From: an uncultured Christensenella sp.
GTDB lineage: Bacteria > Bacillota > Clostridia > Christensenellales > Pumilibacteraceae
Reading direction: 5' to 3'
Assembly (NCBI GenBank): GCA_910585055.1
Contig: CAJUBY010000043.1
Location: 1-14,860, forward strand
Length of the DNA stretch: 14,860 nt
The notes beneath the pieces were generated by a model. The model saw only the letters and a list, made by a program, of their open reading frames with translations, ran no database searches and was not told the DNA's origin. Positions 5,972-13,145 of this stretch are shown here, piece after piece. The translations under genes and the position numbers were made by a program. Position 1 is the stretch's first letter. Each line of letters opens with the position of its first letter.

Positions 5972-6730
5972 ATGGAAATATCCGCAACCGAAACGAACGG
6001 TGCGGCGGTCGGTACCGCGGAAAACAATCGGCATCTTATCGAGTTCAAAAACGTCAGCAAGATATACAAGCTCGGCGAGATAGAGATACCTGCTCTTGCC
6101 GGCGTGGATTTTACGATAGATGCCGGCGAATTTGTTGTGGTGCTTGGAGCGTCGGGCGCAGGCAAGTCGACTGTCTTGAACATTCTCGGCGGAATGGACT
6201 GCGCTTCGGGCGGTGAAGTAACGGTAGACGGCGAAGACATAACAAAATACAATCAAAAACGACTTACGCTTTTCCGACGCGAAAAGGTGGGGTTTGTTTT
6301 TCAGTTCTACAATCTTATATCCAATCTCAACGCGCTGGAAAACGTCGAGTTTGCGGCGTCGGTCACGTCCGGGCATCTCGATCCGGTGGAAACGCTGGAA
6401 AAAGTGGGACTGTCCGATCGGGCGAGTAATTTCCCGAGCCAACTTTCGGGCGGCGAACAGCAGCGCGTGGCGATCGCCCGTGCCGTTGCGAAAAATCCGC
6501 TGCTTTTGCTGTGCGACGAACCTACCGGAGCACTCGATTACAAAACCGGCAAAATGGTGCTCAAGCTTTTGCAAGACGTCAACGAGAAATACAAAAAGAC
6601 AGTGGTGCTGATAACGCATAACAGCGCCATAGCGCCTATGGCGGACAAAGTCATACATATGCGTAGCGGTAAAGTGGAAAATATCGAAATAAACAAATCG
6701 CGCATACCGATAGAGCAGATAGAGTGGTGA
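5972..6730 (+). CDS. ABC transporter ATP-binding protein, MacB/LolD type
   Basis: A 252-residue ATPase that powers the FtsX-type permease encoded next. It has Walker [10 protein letters not shown] (residues 59-67, Lys65) and the Q-loop FVFQFYNLI. The signature is LSGGEQQR (from residue 158), the Walker B is LLLLCDEP with Asp182 and Glu183, and the switch is His216 (ITHN). The phrase [20 protein letters not shown] before Walker A and [11 protein letters not shown] after the signature are typical of the MacB/LolD/BceA group, which export peptides, drugs or lipoproteins rather than import. ATG 5972 is chosen because GGAG at 5961-5964 is spaced correctly; a TTG at 5966 is too close. The first 20 residues (METKS-like, rich in Thr and Asn) are a non-conserved extension. 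Confidence 0.93.
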   Translation: MEISATETNGAAVGTAENNRHLIEFKNVSKIYKLGEIEIPALAGVDFTIDAGEFVVVLGASGAGKSTVLNILGGMDCASGGEVTVDGEDITKYNQKRLTLFRREKVGFVFQFYNLISNLNALENVEFAASVTSGHLDPVETLEKVGLSDRASNFPSQLSGGEQQRVAIARAVAKNPLLLLCDEPTGALDYKTGKMVLKLLQDVNEKYKKTVVLITHNSAIAPMADKVIHMRSGKVENIEINKSRIPIEQIEW

Positions 6731-6787
6731 TATTGCCGAATTTTGCCGACGTCGGCTGTAAAAAGGAGAAATATCATAAAATACATC

Positions 6788-9349
6788 ATGCTTAAAACGT
6801 TTCGCGATATCCGCGAGACAATAGGCAGTTTTATCTCGATAGTCGCTGTTATCATTATAGGGTGTTTTTTCTTTTCGGGAATAACCGCCGGGTCGAACGC
6901 AGTCACGAATCAGGTCGAAGATTATTACTCTTCGCAAAATTACGCGTCATCGCGCGCCGAGTTTATGTATGTCAATTCGCCGACGGTGGACAAAATAGCG
7001 GCGGCGAAAGGGGTAAAGCGTGCGGCGGGATATAACACGTTTGATACTCAGACTAAAATCAACGGTATCCGACGCGACGTTACGGTCACCACGCTGACAG
7101 ACGGAATAGATACGCCGTACATCGTGTCGGGACGTCTGCCCGAAAGCGGCGCAAAAGAGATAGTTATAGATAAAGTCGCTGCGGATGCGCGTAATATCCG
7201 AGTGGGAGACAGGATAGAGTTCGATATCGCCGCGGTGAATAACATAACGCTTGTAATGAGCGTTCAGGGTTCCGGCGGTCAGACGCCGCAGTATACAACG
7301 CACACTCGGGCGATCGGATACGGCTTTACGGTGTGCGGAATATATCATTCGCCCGACATTATTTATAAGGTGAATTTACGCAACACATCGGCACTGCCAG
7401 ACGAATTCATAACGGCGTACGTAAACGAAGACGAGATAGATCTGTTTACCGCCGATGCGACGGTCGTTTTACCCGACGAATCGGTAATGCCGATATCGGT
7501 AATAGCTTCGTCGGTCAAGGTGTATAACGGTATAAAGATCATCGACGACGGGTCGGTCGATCGCAATGCGCTTTTCGGCAGGTTCAATCTTACGAGTGCG
7601 CAGGACGTTGAAAACATGTTTAAAAACCCCAACGAAGCGGCAGGGCTGTTTATGTATGCTTTGGATCGGGAGAATTTCCCGTCGGTAACGGCATTCGACA
7701 GCATAAACGATACGATAGCCGCGCTCGCCGCGGTCCTGCCGTTTATGTTTTTTGCGGTGGCGGCGGCGATAACAGTTATTTCGCTTTCCAAAACAGTCGA
7801 TAACCAACGTATGCAGATAGGCGTTATCCAGGCTATCGGAGTAAGCAAGGGCAGCGTTTATTTTTCGTATATATTTTACGCGCTGTTCGCCTGTATAATT
7901 GGCGGAACAGTCGGCGGAGTGGCAGGGATAGTTGCCATACCTTATCTTATAAATATTTTATATGCGCGTCAGTTCTGTATGCCTATGACGCCGCAGCACG
8001 TCAGCGTACTGTTTTTGGTGCTCGGTGTGATAGTCGCCGCTGCGCTTGCGTGTTTAGCCGCATTTATTTCCTGTCACCGCACGCTGAAGGTACGGCCGGC
8101 ACAGGCTATGCGGCCTAAATCGCCCAAAAAGACGAAACGTATCTTGGCGGAACGTTGGACTTGGATGTGGAAACGGCTCGGGTTCGGTGCCAAGATGAAC
8201 ATGCGCAATATGTTTTTGCATAAGGTTCGAATGTTAATGTCGTCGGTCGGTATAATTGGGTGTTTGGCGCTGCTTATCGGACTGGTGGGATTAAAAGACA
8301 ATATGGATTTTTCGTTCGCGCGATACGATGCGTCGGTAGGTTACGATCTGACCGTAGTTATCGAAGCCCCGGTCGATCTCGAAAAATTCGATTTCGATGC
8401 GATCTCCGACCGTAACGGATCGGAATATATAGATTCGCTGACGTTCGTTCCGGATTTTTCGGGCAGATTTACATATAAAGGAAAATCGGCGGACATGACG
8501 GTCATGGCGCTGCCCACCGCCGCCGACGCGATTAAATACAAGTATGCGGACGCAAATGCCGTAAGGATGTTTTCCGATCTCGACGGCGATAAACGTTTGA
8601 AGTTGAAAGACGATACTTTTGCCGTGCCGACAGCGCTTGCGGATAAGCTCGGCGTAAAAGCCGGCGACACCGTGACGGTAAGCGGATACTCGCTTGATAA
8701 TCGCGCTATAGAGTTTGACGTTAAAATAACCGATGTGATATACGAATATTTCGAACAGAAAGTATATTGCGGATACGCGTTTTTTGCGGACAACGGCGTG
8801 GGATTGTGTGCCGATACCGCATACGCAAAAGTAAAAAACGGTACGTCGCTCGGTACTGCGATCAAAACGCTGACGAGTTATGAAGAAGTGCGCGACGTTC
8901 GGTCTTTTTCGGAAACATTCGGTGCGCTTAAAGAAAAAATGTCGATGCTCGATTATGCCGTTATACTGTTTGTGATAGGCGCGGCAGTGCTTGCGGTAGC
9001 AGTGATCTACAACATTACCGCTACCAACTTGAAAGAACGTACGCGCGAGATAGCTACGCTTACGGTGCTCGGCTACATGCAAAGAGAAACGGCGGCAATG
9101 ATACTCGTCGAAAATCTAGTGATAACCGCCGTCGGCTGTCTGCTCGGGCTGCCGCTCGGATACGGATTGATGTATTGGCTGGTGGACCTTACATCGTCTT
9201 TCAATGTCTTTATATCCGGCTTTTTAAGCTGGTATGTGGCGATAGGGTGTATGGCGTTGACTTTTGTGTTTACTCTGATATCTACATTGATGTTCAACCG
9301 AAAAATAAAAAATATATCTATGGTCGAAGCACTCAAAAGCGTGGAATAG
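6788..9349 (+). CDS. FtsX-type ABC transporter permease, large two-domain form
   Basis: About 853 residues with the duplicated MacB/FtsX plan. There is one N-terminal helix (IGSFISIVAVIIIGCFFFSG) and an outside domain of about 270 residues. A block of three helices follows, ending in the cytoplasmic RPAQAMRPKS motif. Next are a second single helix (RMLMSSVGIIGCLALLIGLV), a second outside domain, and a final three-helix block ending NISMVEALKSVE. It forms the membrane path for the ATPase at 5972 and probably exports a drug, peptide or lipid, or senses one with the TetR protein. The start is uncertain: ATG 6788 is 19 bases from the AAAAGGAG (6761-6768). The in-frame ATC (6773) or ATA (6776) sit at the right distance, and a TTG at 6743 has only a weak site. 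A perfect 12-bp palindrome GCCGACGTCGGC lies at 6745-6756 between the two genes. Confidence 0.92.
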   Translation: MLKTFRDIRETIGSFISIVAVIIIGCFFFSGITAGSNAVTNQVEDYYSSQNYASSRAEFMYVNSPTVDKIAAAKGVKRAAGYNTFDTQTKINGIRRDVTVTTLTDGIDTPYIVSGRLPESGAKEIVIDKVAADARNIRVGDRIEFDIAAVNNITLVMSVQGSGGQTPQYTTHTRAIGYGFTVCGIYHSPDIIYKVNLRNTSALPDEFITAYVNEDEIDLFTADATVVLPDESVMPISVIASSVKVYNGIKIIDDGSVDRNALFGRFNLTSAQDVENMFKNPNEAAGLFMYALDRENFPSVTAFDSINDTIAALAAVLPFMFFAVAAAITVISLSKTVDNQRMQIGVIQAIGVSKGSVYFSYIFYALFACIIGGTVGGVAGIVAIPYLINILYARQFCMPMTPQHVSVLFLVLGVIVAAALACLAAFISCHRTLKVRPAQAMRPKSPKKTKRILAERWTWMWKRLGFGAKMNMRNMFLHKVRMLMSSVGIIGCLALLIGLVGLKDNMDFSFARYDASVGYDLTVVIEAPVDLEKFDFDAISDRNGSEYIDSLTFVPDFSGRFTYKGKSADMTVMALPTAADAIKYKYADANAVRMFSDLDGDKRLKLKDDTFAVPTALADKLGVKAGDTVTVSGYSLDNRAIEFDVKITDVIYEYFEQKVYCGYAFFADNGVGLCADTAYAKVKNGTSLGTAIKTLTSYEEVRDVRSFSETFGALKEKMSMLDYAVILFVIGAAVLAVAVIYNITATNLKERTREIATLTVLGYMQRETAAMILVENLVITAVGCLLGLPLGYGLMYWLVDLTSSFNVFISGFLSWYVAIGCMALTFVFTLISTLMFNRKIKNISMVEALKSVE

Positions 9350-9370
9350 CAAAATTCGAGTTTGTAAAAT

Positions 9371-9401
9371 AAAAACCCCCGATTTTACATCGAGGGTTTT
9401 T
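9371..9401. terminator. Bidirectional terminator between the permease and the YjzC-like gene
   Basis: AAAAACCC-C-CGAT and ATCG-A-GGGTTTTT form a 13-bp stem with one mismatch and a 5-base loop. A-runs on one side and T-runs on the other make it work in both directions. It lies 21 bases after the permease stop (+) and 18 bases after the end of the minus-strand gene at 9420. Confidence 0.85.
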
Positions 9402-9419
9402 ATCGTTGGTGTCGGCAGA

Positions 9420-9575
9420 TTATTCGCCGATAACAAAGTGGCTGTTCGCGTGGCGCGTGGGAGGCATTCTGTTGCCTTTCTTAACGCGTACGGAGCCGAC
9501 AACTTTGCCGCTGGACGAAACTATATTGTATTCGCCGGTCTTGGGCGCGATCTTGCCCGATGTCAACTTCTCCAT
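9420..9575 (-). CDS. YjzC-like small protein
   Basis: A 51-residue protein starting MEKLTSGKIAPKTGEY, with VVGSVRVKKGNRMPPT near the end. The order 'G-x-x-A-P-x-x-G-x-Y ... G-x-x-x-P-P-T' fits the YjzC family of short Firmicute proteins, whose function is unknown. No membrane helix, signal peptide or metal-binding cysteines are present. The start ATG 9575 is set by a perfect AAGGAGG (9593-9587) eleven bases upstream; the frame stays open further upstream, but nothing there looks coding. It has its own promoter region (9664-9694) and ends at the shared terminator. The YjzC match is from pattern memory of a very short protein, so the family call is moderate while the gene itself is well supported. 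Confidence 0.7.
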   Translation of the reverse strand: MEKLTSGKIAPKTGEYNIVSSSGKVVGSVRVKKGNRMPPTRHANSHFVIGE

Positions 9576-9663
9576 GGTGCTTTTTTCCTCCTTACTACTT
9601 ATTTTGTCGAAATTCCGCGAAATTATGCGCGGGTATCTGTCTGCAATACCCATAAAGAAGTCG

Positions 9664-9694
9664 ATTATATTTATTATATGATCTACTTGATCAT
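9664..9694 (-). promoter_or_regulatory. Promoter region with inverted repeat for the YjzC-like gene
   Basis: Two overlapping TATAAT boxes are read on the minus strand (9678-9673 and 9669-9664), but no good -35 box goes with either. Immediately upstream, and sharing one base with the first box, is the inverted repeat ATGATC-N5-GATCAT (9678-9694). The missing -35 box together with the palindrome suggests an activator site. Confidence 0.35.
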
Positions 9695-9738
9695 GCGACG
9701 ATCCGAAATAAAACAACTCGAACGCTGTTTGGTCAAAG

Positions 9739-11076
9739 TCATATATAACCGTATTTTTTACGTTTAAGGATAATAAAAGTCAGCGAGACGGCAAGCGATA
9801 AAAGTTCCGCGACGGCGGTAGCGCCCCATATCCCGTTGATACCGAAGATCAAAGGCATTACAAACACTGCGGCTATCTGGAACAAAAGCGTACGCGACGC
9901 GGATATGGTTGCCGAAACAATACCGTTATTGAGCGCCGTGAAAAATCCGCTCGCATAGATATTGAAGCCGCTTAAGAGAAACGATACGGAATATATGCGC
10001 AGGGCTGTCGTCGTCATGCCGAGCAGTTTCGGATCGCCGCTCACGAATATCGAAGCAAGCGGTTTTGCGGTGCTTACCGATACGGCGGTCATCACGGCGG
10101 CGGACACCGCAATAAACAACAGGCTTTTTTTAAACACGCTACGCATTTCTTCGGTATTCTTCGCGCCGTAGTTGTATCCTATTATCGGTGCGGTGCCGAC
10201 GGTAAAGCCGAGATAGCAGCCTATAAATATAAACGATATATACATTATCACGCCGAAGGCGACGACACCGTCTGTACCTACATATTTCAACAATTGAAAA
10301 TTGTACAGCATATTGACAGTTGCGGCGGATACGCCCGACAGCAGTTCGGACGATCCGTTTACACAGACTTTGCCTATAGATCGCGGCTCGAATTTAGGTT
10401 TTGCAATATACAGACGTTTGTTCTTTTTTACAAGGAAATAGGCGAGCGGAATAAACGCTCCGACGCATTCGCCGATGACTGTTGCGGCCGCCGCGCCGAT
10501 AACGCCCATATCGGCGGTATATATAAAAATGAGATCGCCGAGCGTATTGACGGCTCCCGCGCCGACGGTTATCGCAAGACCCAGTTTGGGTCTGTCCGCC
10601 ACAGCAAAAAAATACTGAAAAAAGCTTTGCAGGATAAAAGGCACGAGTCCGCATATCATCACCGTGCCGTATTCCGAGCAAAGCCGTTTGACGTTTCCCG
10701 CAGCTCCCAGCGCCGATGCGATATCGGGCATGAATCCTATCATTGCCGCGGTAAAGCATACGCCGATGCCGGTTACTATTATAATAAGCCCGGTAAAATG
10801 TCTGCGCGCGGAGTCTTCGTTTTTTTCGCCGAACAGTTTCGCAATAAATGCGCAGCCGCCGCTGCCCAGCAGCAGCCCGACCGATCCTACCAGATAAAAT
10901 ACCGGTAAAAACAGATTGACTGCCGTAAATGCTTCGCCGCCTACGAAATTCGATACGAAAAGACCGTCGATGATACCGTACAGCGACATGAATATCACCA
11001 TTATCATCGACGGTACGGCAAAACGTATGAGCTTGCCGAATGTAAACTTATCAGATATCTTTATCCGTTCCGACAT
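9739..11076 (-). CDS. MATE-family multidrug efflux transporter (MepA-like)
   Basis: A 445-residue inner-membrane protein with about 12 hydrophobic helices in two similar halves, the size and plan of MATE exporters, which pump cationic drugs or other organic cations out in exchange for Na+ or H+. The start KFTFGKLIRFAVPSMIMVIF and the following LYGIIDGLFVSNFVG are the standard first helix of Firmicute MepA-type members. ATG 11076 is preferred because homologues begin this way. ATG 11097 and TTG 11130 are in frame, but the latter lies at the attenuator's U-run. No clear Shine-Dalgarno sequence precedes any of them, unlike other genes here. The gene is transcribed from 11284 through a structured leader with a terminator, so expression is probably controlled by an RNA switch. 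The substrate is unknown; guanidine is a candidate if the leader is what I suspect. Confidence 0.92.
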   Translation of the reverse strand: MSERIKISDKFTFGKLIRFAVPSMIMVIFMSLYGIIDGLFVSNFVGGEAFTAVNLFLPVFYLVGSVGLLLGSGGCAFIAKLFGEKNEDSARRHFTGLIIIVTGIGVCFTAAMIGFMPDIASALGAAGNVKRLCSEYGTVMICGLVPFILQSFFQYFFAVADRPKLGLAITVGAGAVNTLGDLIFIYTADMGVIGAAAATVIGECVGAFIPLAYFLVKKNKRLYIAKPKFEPRSIGKVCVNGSSELLSGVSAATVNMLYNFQLLKYVGTDGVVAFGVIMYISFIFIGCYLGFTVGTAPIIGYNYGAKNTEEMRSVFKKSLLFIAVSAAVMTAVSVSTAKPLASIFVSGDPKLLGMTTTALRIYSVSFLLSGFNIYASGFFTALNNGIVSATISASRTLLFQIAAVFVMPLIFGINGIWGATAVAELLSLAVSLTFIILKRKKYGYI

Positions 11077-11130
11077 TAAGATACAGTCGCCGAACATTAT
11101 TTGGCATCCGCAAACGGTTTCCGTAGACAA

Positions 11131-11250
11131 ACAAAAAGCCCGGTAAATGGTTTACCGAGCCCGCCCGACATCTTTTCAACTTTTCAATCGGGATTGAAAG
11201 TTCTCCGATGACAAAAACCGTATGAGCTTGCCGATCTTCGGCTAACGTGA
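11131..11250 (-). promoter_or_regulatory. Attenuator/riboswitch candidate in the MATE leader, possibly guanidine-IV (mepA motif)
   Basis: The leader begins near 11250. It has a first hairpin GCCGA-AGA-TCGGC (11242-11230). A second, long hairpin is AACTTTCAATC against GATTGAA-A-AGTT, closed further out by CATC/GATG. Last is an intrinsic terminator: a 10-bp stem (GCTCGGTAAA with TTTACCGGGC, 11160-11138, one G-U pair), a 3-base loop, then TTTTT. The segment GTTAGCCGA (11246-11238) can pair either with its own hairpin or with TCGGTAAAC in the terminator arm (11158-11150; 8 of 9 positions), so the two folds exclude each other. A two-hairpin leader with a terminator before a MATE gene is the setting in which the guanidine-IV class was described; I cannot recall its consensus well enough to confirm a match. 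Confidence 0.5.
11138..11160 (-). terminator. Intrinsic terminator inside the MATE leader
   Basis: A 10-bp stem with a 3-base loop is followed on the minus strand by TTTTT (11137-11133). It lies between the promoter and the start codon, so it can only act as a regulated attenuator. Confidence 0.8.
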
Positions 11251-11255
11251 AAGGT

Positions 11256-11284
11256 ATTTTATCATGTAAAACAGTTAAAGTCAA
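11256..11284 (-). promoter_or_regulatory. Promoter of the MATE gene and its leader
   Basis: Minus strand: TTGACT (11284-11279), exactly 17 bases, TAAAAT (11261-11256). The start point falls near 11250, just before the first leader hairpin. Confidence 0.7.
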
Positions 11285-11297
11285 TTACTTTTACTGT
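11271..11297 (-). terminator. Weak terminator after the 160-residue protein gene
   Basis: ACAGT-A-AAAGT and ACTTT-A-ACTGT (minus strand) form a 5+5-bp stem around one mismatch with a 5-base loop, followed by TTTT. It touches the stop codon of the gene at 11297 and contains the -35 box of the MATE promoter, so the two signals share sequence. Confidence 0.4.
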
Positions 11298-11779
11298 CAA
11301 TTGTGCAAAAATCTTCGCATTTCGTCGATGTTTTTTTGCTGTACCCACAGTAGTTTGTAACCTATGTTTTTTATATCGTTGTCGACGTCGGCATATTCCG
11401 AGAGCTTTGCCGTGCACTCGGTAACGCCTTTCGTCGTGCCGTCTATTATCATTTTTGCGACTTCGCTGTCAGGCGTTTCGTCGTTTATTTTCGCATTTAT
11501 CATCATGCTCGCCATAATGCGCGGTATCTTACCGACGGGTTTCGGTTGCTTGTCGTTTTCTTCGAGTTTGCGCGTGACCTGAGCGCATACGTCGGAGTAG
11601 TCGAATATATCCTTTTCGACGGCGTTGCGTAATTCGCCGGGCCCTATATTGTTGTTTACGTGTTCGAGAGTATCTCTGCCCATTTGCGCGGCTTGGTGGA
11701 GCTGTTTTAGCAATTCGGTTTCGCGCTCGGCTTTGACCTGCTGTTCTTTGGTTTGTTCTTGTGTTTCGGTCGTGTTCAT
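11297..11779 (-). CDS. Uncharacterised helical protein, ferritin-like/DUF2383-like pattern
   Basis: A 160-residue soluble protein, almost entirely helical. A charged N-terminal helix (MNTTETQEQTKEQQVKAERE) is followed by a LLKQLHQAAQMGRDTL helix and a second one containing FDYSDVCAQVTRKL. A Lys/Pro linker (KQPKPVGKIPRI) leads to two more helices, the second half including MIIDGTTKGVTECTAKL. The layout of four helices with 'MG-x-x-x-L' and 'G-T-x-x-G-V' points resembles Firmicute proteins related to the ferritin-like DUF2383 group. I see no full set of iron ligands, so do not assign iron binding. Start ATG 11779 has GGAAGG six bases upstream. It lies 61 bases after spmB on the same strand and may share its transcript. 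Function unknown. Confidence 0.75.
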   Translation of the reverse strand: MNTTETQEQTKEQQVKAERETELLKQLHQAAQMGRDTLEHVNNNIGPGELRNAVEKDIFDYSDVCAQVTRKLEENDKQPKPVGKIPRIMASMMINAKINDETPDSEVAKMIIDGTTKGVTECTAKLSEYADVDNDIKNIGYKLLWVQQKNIDEMRRFLHN

Positions 11780-11840
11780 TTTTCCTTCCTTGTAAAGTGT
11801 TTTACGTAGTTTGCGCAGGTTTGCGGTCGATTATTTACGA

Positions 11841-12347
11841 TCAAAAAAATCGTAGCAGATAACAGCCGGTAATGCACCCGGCAAGAGTTGCGACAAGCGC
11901 GACGGGAATGGCATAACGCAGTTTCCGCACGTGCGATTGCGAAAAGTATATGGTAGAAATATAGAATATGGTTTCGCTCGATCCGTATATCACAGACGCA
12001 CAGCGCCCGATATAACTGTCCGGTCCGTAATCGGAATATATGCCGTCGAGCACGGCGAGCGATCCGGCGCCGGAAACGGGACGAAGCAACATCAATTCAG
12101 CAAGCTCTTTCGGCAAGCCCACCGACCGTAAAACGGGCGCGACCGCGTCGGCGAGATATGCGGACGCACCGGATGCACGGAACGCTTCCACGGCGACCAT
12201 TACGGCAAGCAGATAGGGAAAAACGTTGATCGTAAGATCGACCGCGCCGCGCGCGCCGTTTATAAATCCTCCGTACGGTTCGCGGCGGCGGATAAACGAA
12301 ATCAATAATACGGCGAGAAATAGGATGGGGATAATGTATGCGCTCAC
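11841..12347 (-). CDS. spmB: Spore maturation protein B
   Basis: A 168-residue membrane protein with about four hydrophobic segments, matching SpmB in length and in the phrases GGFINGARGAVDLTINVFPY, LLRPVSGAGSLAVLDGIYSD and SSETIFYISTIYF. In Bacillus subtilis SpmA and SpmB are needed for proper dehydration of the spore core and heat resistance; their biochemical activity is not known, and related nucleoside-recognition (Gate) domains suggest a transport role. It starts with GTG at 12347, preceded by AAAGGGGG, and overlaps the stop of spmA by 4 bases (GTGA), so the two are translationally coupled. No defects seen. Confidence 0.93.
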   Translation of the reverse strand: MSAYIIPILFLAVLLISFIRRREPYGGFINGARGAVDLTINVFPYLLAVMVAVEAFRASGASAYLADAVAPVLRSVGLPKELAELMLLRPVSGAGSLAVLDGIYSDYGPDSYIGRCASVIYGSSETIFYISTIYFSQSHVRKLRYAIPVALVATLAGCITGCYLLRFF

Positions 12348-13048
12348 CGTGCAGCCCCCTTTGCCGTCTTTCCGACAGAACGGGATTTGCGGTTTCGGCG
12401 TGTTTTATTGTGTTTTGCGTGCGGCTGCGACGGCACTATATTGCCGAGCGGAGCTGCGCCCGTCAGTTCTGCGACGTGTTTTTTGCGCGGTCTGTCGAAT
12501 ATCTTGGCGCACAGCTTAACACCTATTATGCCTATGAGCGTGGATAAAACGGTTGCGACCAGCGATGGGAACAGAAAGTCCGCCGGGTTGGCGGAGCCGG
12601 CGGTTGCGCGCATACCGATAACGGTAGTCGGCAGGATCTGCAGGCTGGTTGCGGAGATAACGGTAAGCATTATCATATCCGTTGTGGCGCGCGGATTTCC
12701 TTTGTCCATGCGGTTGATCGCCGTTATTGCCATTGGCGTGGCGGCGTTTCCCAGCCCCAAAAGATTTGCCGAAACGTTCATCGTTATGTATTTGCGTGTT
12801 TCGACGTCGCATGACGGGAACAGCCGCGATATCACGGGACGCAGCAGACGTTCCAGACCGCGCGATAATCCCAACCGTTCTATCAAAGAAAAAAATCCCA
12901 GCCAAAACGCGTAGAGCGCCAAAAGATTTAGAGAAAGTTCGACTGCGCCGTGCGCACCGCTTATCATCGAGTTTACGGCCGCCGCGGGATCGGTAAAGAT
13001 CATCAGCCCGAGCGACGCGCTCAACATTATCAACCAAATTAGTGCCAT
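12344..13048 (-). CDS. spmA: Spore maturation protein A, with a basic C-terminal extension
   Basis: A 234-residue membrane protein. Residues 1 to about 190 match SpmA: MALIWLIMLSASLGLM, then SGAHGAVELSLNLLALYAFW, MNVSANLLGLGNAATPMAIT and TDMIMLTVISATSLQILPTT. The family is usually about 195 residues; here a strongly basic, low-complexity tail of roughly 40 residues follows (HAKHNKTRRNRKSRSVGKTA), probably in the cytoplasm or forespore. Its partner SpmB follows with a 4-base overlap. No ribosome site precedes ATG 13048. A sigma-E-like -10 element ends only five bases upstream, so the message may be leaderless or start at the internal ATG near 13026. Presence of both genes marks the host as a spore former or recent descendant of one. 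Confidence 0.92.
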   Translation of the reverse strand: MALIWLIMLSASLGLMIFTDPAAAVNSMISGAHGAVELSLNLLALYAFWLGFFSLIERLGLSRGLERLLRPVISRLFPSCDVETRKYITMNVSANLLGLGNAATPMAITAINRMDKGNPRATTDMIMLTVISATSLQILPTTVIGMRATAGSANPADFLFPSLVATVLSTLIGIIGVKLCAKIFDRPRKKHVAELTGAAPLGNIVPSQPHAKHNKTRRNRKSRSVGKTAKGAAR

Positions 13049-13053
13049 GTTTT

Positions 13054-13061
13054 ATTGTATG
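13054..13061 (-). promoter_or_regulatory. Sigma-E-like -10 element of spmAB
   Basis: CATACAAT on the minus strand equals the -10 consensus of the mother-cell sporulation factor sigma-E. The region about 14 bases further upstream (GTCTTTA) matches the -35 consensus poorly. In B. subtilis the dacB-spmA-spmB operon is transcribed by sigma-E, which fits. The predicted start point falls on or next to the spmA start codon. Confidence 0.45.
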
Positions 13062-13066
13062 AAACA

Positions 13067-13095
13067 TTGACATTTTAAAGACTATGTAATATAAT
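13067..13095 (+). promoter_or_regulatory. Consensus promoter of the phosphoesterase gene
   Basis: TTGACA (13067-13072), 17 bases, TATAAT (13090-13095), a perfect sigma-A promoter, about 50 bases before the start codon at 13146. It is back to back with the sigma-E-like element of spmA. Confidence 0.8.
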
Positions 13096-13145
13096 TATGC
13101 AAATCTGCCGTTGCGCGTAGTTCGCCGCGTCTGTCGGAGAAAACA

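Noticed and set aside
5909..6937. Long minus-strand open frames opposite the ABC ATPase and permease, up to 342 codons
   Set aside because: They mirror real genes with complete motifs on the plus strand, are rich in Arg, His and Tyr, and lack ribosome sites; they are shadows of codon bias.
8291..9082. 263-codon minus-strand frame opposite the permease
   Set aside because: Same reason: antisense shadow of a gene with clear FtsX-type structure.
10294..10908. 204-codon plus-strand frame opposite the MATE gene
   Set aside because: Composition is non-globular (many Arg, Tyr, Gly) and the opposite strand encodes an unmistakable MATE protein.
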